NCBI GenBank assembly: GCA_963790325.1
Contig: CAWBNY010000002.1
Location: forward strand, 62,001-126,000
Length of the DNA stretch: 64,000 nucleotides
Source: JAXDMK01 sp963790325
GTDB lineage: Bacteria > Actinomycetota > Acidimicrobiia > Acidimicrobiales > AC-14
Direction of reading: 5' to 3'
Of the stretch, positions 60,907-64,000 are shown piece by piece. The notes under the pieces are model-generated. The model was not told where the DNA came from. It did not search any database and worked only from the letters and a program-made list of their open reading frames with translations. A program made the translations under genes and the position numbers. The first letter of the stretch is position 1, and every line of letters begins with the position of its first letter.

Positions 60907-62418
60907 GTGAGTGATACGGCGGCACGGACCGACTTCAACCCGTCAGCGTCTAGATCTGATCCTGAGCCGGCGGTAGCCCGAAGGGTCGGGCGACGGAGGG
61001 CCCACGCTGTCTGGGAGATCACCCTGCGCTGCAATCTCGCCTGCACTCATTGCGGTTCCCGAGCCGGTCCTTCCCGTCCGGCCGAGCTGTCCACCGACGA
61101 GGCGCTCGATCTTGTGGGCCAGCTCGTCGACATCGGCATCGACGAGGTCACACTCCTAGGTGGCGAGGCCTTTCTTCGTCCTGACTGGCTCACCATCGCC
61201 GCGGCGGTCGTCCGGGCCGGGATGAAGTGCAGCATGACCACCGGGGGCTGGGGGATCACCGAGGCGATGGCCGCAGGCATCGCCGAGGCGGGCATCGCCG
61301 TGGTGGGGGTCTCCGTCGACGGCCTCGAGCCGACCCACGACGCCCTCCGGGGTAGAGCGGGATCGTGGCGCCGTTGCTTCCAGACGATGGACCGTCTCAA
61401 CAGGGCCGGTGTACGAGTGGGGTGCAACACCCAGGTCAACCGTCTCTCGGCCCCCGAGCTCCCCCGACTCTACGAGTACCTCCAGGACGCAGGGATCTTG
61501 GCCTGGCAGGTGCAGCTCACCGGCCCGATGGGCCACGCCGCTGATCATCCGGAGATACTCCTGCAGCCTCCCGAGTTGCTCGACGTCTTCCCGATGCTCG
61601 CCCGCATCGCCCGCCGGTGCCAGCACGACGGCATTAGCCTCCAGCCTGGGCAGAACGTCGGTTACTACGGCCCGTACGAACGACTCTTGCGCTCCGGAGG
61701 CCAGCCCTGGGGCTTTTGGACCGGTCCGGTGGAGGGCCTGGCCGTGATCGGTATCGAGTCGGATGGTTCGGTCAAAGCCGACCCCACTCTCCCGTCGGCC
61801 GAGTACGTCGGAGGCAACGTTCGAGACAAGCCCTTGCGTGAGATCGTCGAGGAGTCCGACCGGCTCCGCTTCAACCTCGGAGCGGGGAGGGCGGAAGGCA
61901 CGTCCCATCTCTGGGGGTTCTGTCAGTGCTGTGAGCACGCCGAGCTCTGCCGCGGCGGGGATGCGTTCACCGCCCACGTCTTCTTCGGCCGCCGGGGCAA
62001 CCACCCCTACTGCCATCACCGCGCCCTGATCCACCAGGACCGGGGCGTCCGGGAGCGGCTGGTCATGGAGCGGGCCGCCTCCGGCCTGCCCTACGACCAC
62101 GGACTCTTCTCGGTCGTCGAGGAGCCCGCCGACGCGCCGTGGCCTATCGAGGACAAACTGCGGTTCACGGCGGACAAGGTGGTCTGGCCGCCCTCCTGGG
62201 CACACGCGGACGAACCCAGCGGTCACCAGGCCTTGGACATTCCGGACGATCGTCGGATGGCCCTGGCCCTGGTCGGGCCTCCTGTGTCAACGTCGATGTT
62301 GCCCCGTTGGGCGTGGAGCGATGAACTGGTGCAGCTGCGCGCGGTGCTGGCCGCCAAGGACGCCCTCGATGACGCCGAGGCTGGTCTTGCGACGGGAGGC
62401 ACGGGCGATCCCGAGTAG
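60907..62418 (+). CDS. radical SAM enzyme with degenerate SPASM domain, possible peptide maturase
   Basis: 503 residues. Radical SAM cluster CNLACTHC (Cys42, 46, 49), LLGGEAFLR (Gly-rich SAM motif), SVDGLEPTHDALRG and VGCNTQVNRL fit peptide-modifying SPASM enzymes. The SPASM part keeps Cys339, 341, 342, 348 and 369, but the usual first Cys and the Cys after the KG motif are replaced (WTGPVEG, SVKADPTLPS), so one auxiliary cluster may be lost. The GTG at 60907 has GAGGGAG 5 bases upstream. The codon use is less GC-biased than in core genes. Convergent with a Nif11-type peptide gene 47 bases away. A B12 domain is not present. Confidence 0.85.
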   Translation: MSDTAARTDFNPSASRSDPEPAVARRVGRRRAHAVWEITLRCNLACTHCGSRAGPSRPAELSTDEALDLVGQLVDIGIDEVTLLGGEAFLRPDWLTIAAAVVRAGMKCSMTTGGWGITEAMAAGIAEAGIAVVGVSVDGLEPTHDALRGRAGSWRRCFQTMDRLNRAGVRVGCNTQVNRLSAPELPRLYEYLQDAGILAWQVQLTGPMGHAADHPEILLQPPELLDVFPMLARIARRCQHDGISLQPGQNVGYYGPYERLLRSGGQPWGFWTGPVEGLAVIGIESDGSVKADPTLPSAEYVGGNVRDKPLREIVEESDRLRFNLGAGRAEGTSHLWGFCQCCEHAELCRGGDAFTAHVFFGRRGNHPYCHHRALIHQDRGVRERLVMERAASGLPYDHGLFSVVEEPADAPWPIEDKLRFTADKVVWPPSWAHADEPSGHQALDIPDDRRMALALVGPPVSTSMLPRWAWSDELVQLRAVLAAKDALDDAEAGLATGGTGDPE

Positions 62419-62465
62419 AGCGCCCGCGCCCGTCGACCGACTGGTCCGCCAACCCGACGAATGCG

Positions 62466-62717
62466 TCAGGCTTCCCAGGTGTCGATCACCCCGTAAAGGG
62501 GCTGAATGCCGCCGTATTCGGGCGCCGGCTTGCGGGTCTCGTCGGCCGCTGACAGATGCTCCGCCTTGGCCTCCTGCAACTCCTCGGTGGTGAAGTCGAA
62601 GCCCGCCGCCTCCGTCTGCTTGCGCCGCTCACCGCCTTCGACAGAGGCGATCTTCGCCAAGAACTCGTCGTCGTCGAGCAACCGCCGGACGAACTTCTTC
62701 GCTGACTCTTTGGACAT
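62466..62717 (-). CDS. Nif11-leader RiPP precursor peptide
   Basis: 83 residues. SKESAKKFVRRLLDDDEFLAKI and EAAGFDFTTEELQEAKAEHL are a Nif11-type leader. The tail of about 28 residues carries two Tyr-Gly motifs, Tyr68-Gly69 in PAPEYGG and Tyr75-Gly76 in IQPLYGVIDTWEA, and a Gly-Gly at 69-70 that could be a cleavage site. TYR-Gly motifs are substrates of radical SAM spliceases that remove tyramine (known from cyanobacteria). The ATG at 62717 fits the leader; an in-frame extension to 62861 is possible. It faces the radical SAM gene. Confidence 0.8.
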   Translation of the reverse strand: MSKESAKKFVRRLLDDDEFLAKIASVEGGERRKQTEAAGFDFTTEELQEAKAEHLSAADETRKPAPEYGGIQPLYGVIDTWEA

Positions 62718-62746
62718 GTTTTCCGCCTTTCGCCGAAGGTGCGTCC

Positions 62747-62752
62747 AGTGTA
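62747..62752 (-). promoter_or_regulatory. -10 box of the Nif11 peptide gene
   Basis: TACACT on the minus strand, about 30 bases before the ATG of the peptide gene, followed by a start site near 62740. A clear -35 was not seen. Confidence 0.4.
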
Positions 62753-63339
62753 GAGAACGCGCCGGACGACAGTCGTCCGCGCTGGCGGACTCGTTCCGGG
62801 CCAAGGCGCCGTCGAAGCACATGACGTCGCCGTAGAGGTCGTCGGGATAGATCAGACCCACGGTCGGTCTCCCTCGTGCCCAGTCACCGGCTTGCCGGAG
62901 GGGAATTCAGCCCATTGGGCGGGGCGGGGCGCTCCCCACTTCCCCGCAAGAAGCGTCCCGTTTCCCCCGCGACCTAGCCGGCCGGAGTGGAGGCGCCGGC
63001 GTGCTCACTTAGCAGTCGAGTGTGGACCGTCTCACCCGCGGCCGCAGCCGATTCAGCTAGGCGTCACGCAGGGCCGGCACGGTGCGGCGCACGGCGATGG
63101 TCCGCTCGGTCGGCACCGCGGCCAGCCCGAAGCGCACCAAGTGCAGCAGCGTGCGTGACACCGGCGAGTTTGGGGGTGGTCCCGGCGCCCAAATCCAGCC
63201 AGTGGGCCAGCTCCCCGAGGTCGAGGTCGTAGTCCCTTCCCATGTCGAACGTGTGTCCGACCGGCCGCCCTCAGGGTGGTCCCATGCTCCGGCGAACCAC
63301 AAGGGTGGCGTGTCATCCCTCGATGGATAGCCTGCTGCT
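62753..63339. other. gap, only a doubtful broken frame seen
   Basis: About 590 bases. On the minus strand from 63243 a short frame MGRDYDLDLGELAHWLDLGAG reads for 30 residues and then seems to continue in another frame (LLHLVRFGLAAVPTERTIAV, then a stop at 63057), possibly a broken gene. Otherwise no gene, RNA or repeat was recognised. Confidence 0.3.
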
Positions 63340-63870
63340 GTGACCAGGTATCGAGAACCCACCCGCCGCCGGATGACGGTGGCCGCCCTGGCCGTGATCG
63401 CTCTCGCCGTCGCCGGTTGTGGCGGCGACGACGGCGACGACGCGGCGACCACCGCGACCACCGCCGCGGGGGTCTTTCCGCCGACGAGTCCGCCCGCGTC
63501 GGGCTCGCCCGGCTGCGGCCTGTCGCTGGCCGACGTCCAGGCCCTCCTGCCGCCGTCGAGCGGGGTGACGGAGAACTCGACGCCGGACTCCCGCCGGTGC
63601 AACTTCACCTGGGACGACGGCGGCCCCCGCGGCATCGACGTCGCTGTCCTCCCGGGCGCGCTGCCGGCGTTCACCATGCCCGCCGGCCTCGAGCAGGTGG
63701 CCGGCTACGGCGACGACGGCGCCTTCATCTCGGAGTCGCCGAGGCGGGCGAGCGCCATCGCCTTCGTCGGCAACGACGTCTACGCGGTGGACGTCGCCGC
63801 CGACAACGGAGCCGACACGACGGAGTTGCGGGAGCTCGCCCTCCAACTCCTGCGGGAGGCGCTCGACTGA
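63340..63870 (+). CDS. lipoprotein of unknown function
   Basis: 176 residues. Signal peptide with lipobox (VAALAVIALAVAGC), a Thr/Ala/Pro linker, and a domain with two or three cysteines (GCGLSLADVQALLPPSSGV, RRCNFTWDDGG) reminiscent of the DUF3558-type lipoproteins of actinobacteria. Its role is unknown. The GTG at 63340 follows GATAGCCTGCTGCT, with a TAGCCT -10-like box just before (leaderless). Confidence 0.7.
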   Translation: MTRYREPTRRRMTVAALAVIALAVAGCGGDDGDDAATTATTAAGVFPPTSPPASGSPGCGLSLADVQALLPPSSGVTENSTPDSRRCNFTWDDGGPRGIDVAVLPGALPAFTMPAGLEQVAGYGDDGAFISESPRRASAIAFVGNDVYAVDVAADNGADTTELRELALQLLREALD

Positions 63871-63892
63871 CGCCCGGCGGGTTCGAGCCCGG

Positions 63893-64000
63893 TCACTCCG
63901 GTCGCTTGGCCTCCTGGAGCACCCACGTGTTGCCGTCGGGGTCCTTGAAGTCGGCGAAGGAGTTGTACCGGCTGCGCTTGGGGTCGGGGCCGTCGGCCCA
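63893..64000 (-). CDS. VOC (glyoxalase/bleomycin-resistance-like) protein, 3' end
   Basis: The last 35 residues of a protein cut by the window end: RYNSFADFKDPDGNTWVLQEAK is the C-terminal motif of VOC-fold proteins (F-x-DPDGN-x-W-L-Q-E). Function cannot be told. Confidence 0.75.
   Translation of the reverse strand, partial: WADGPDPKRSRYNSFADFKDPDGNTWVLQEAKRPE

Noticed and set aside
62466..62861. a 131-residue precursor with a longer leader
   Set aside because: The first 48 residues are not Nif11-like and run over the -10 box; the start at 62717 fits the leader family.
1..64000. CRISPR arrays, tRNA or rRNA genes
   Set aside because: No spaced direct repeats with constant length and no tRNA-like or rRNA-like sequence were seen while reading; a tRNA search program was not run.

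Overview
The window is GC-rich DNA with dense GTG starts, 4-nt start/stop overlaps and several promoters that sit right against the start codon (leaderless style). It looks like an actinobacterial chromosome, most likely of the Acidimicrobiia/Iamiales type. The evidence is the actinobacterial synteny: rsmG-parA-parB-trxA-trxB-sigma/anti-sigma-kinase-DUF6049-pcnA is the block found near the origin of Mycobacterium (Rv3919c back to Rv3907c), and PadR/ino1-DUF5318-ponA-rpsF-ssb-rplI-dnaB is the block found on the other side of the mycobacterial origin (Rv0046c-Rv0058). Lineage assignment is inference; no rRNA is present.

Layout. 1-15.5 kb: end of rsmG, a parS-like site, parAB, the thioredoxin pair, an ECF sigma/anti-sigma pair, an apparently active Ser/Thr kinase with an extracellular discoidin-like domain, DegV, a DUF6049 secreted protein, a GNAT protein, a broken HDAC-like gene, pcnA, a DCD-family dCTP deaminase and dodecin. 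15.8-27.4 kb: a methyltransferase, a HEAT-like protein, PadR-ino1 with a perfect palindromic operator, DUF5318, a class A PBP, panB, DUF192, rpsF-ssb-rplI (without rpsR) and dnaB with a LexA-type SOS box. 27.4-29.9 kb: a decayed IS21-like element with inverted ends and a 5-bp target duplication, holding an istA fragment, an IS110 transposase fragment and an intact small secreted-protein gene. 30-41.5 kb: a yybP-ykoY manganese riboswitch and terC, a five-gene peptide/nickel-type ABC transporter operon, a YbhN-like membrane protein, two tandem crcB genes, an ArsR-type regulator and small proteins. 41.5-50.4 kb: the histidine utilisation operon hutH-hutU-hutI-(hutG-like), glpX, a cupin, a LigD-like protein without ligase domain, and a TIGR03086 protein. 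50.5-55.7 kb: an AdoMet-decarboxylase-like orphan and a cytochrome oxidase operon (ctaC, a fused subunit I-III, a small membrane protein, ctaG). 55.9-64 kb: a PLP decarboxylase, a PhoD-type phosphatase, a heliorhodopsin, a small lipoprotein, a methyltransferase relic, a radical SAM enzyme convergent with a Nif11-leader peptide gene, a lipoprotein and the end of a VOC protein.

How the genes work together. The left block couples chromosome segregation (ParABS), redox control (Trx) and envelope signalling (sigma/anti-sigma, kinase). The middle block couples replication and translation genes with inositol and cell-wall synthesis. The hut genes form a complete route from histidine to glutamate. 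The cytochrome oxidase genes are translationally coupled. The most interesting candidate system is the radical SAM/Nif11 peptide pair at 60.9-62.7 kb, which looks like a small, unassigned RiPP locus whose predicted core carries two Tyr-Gly motifs.
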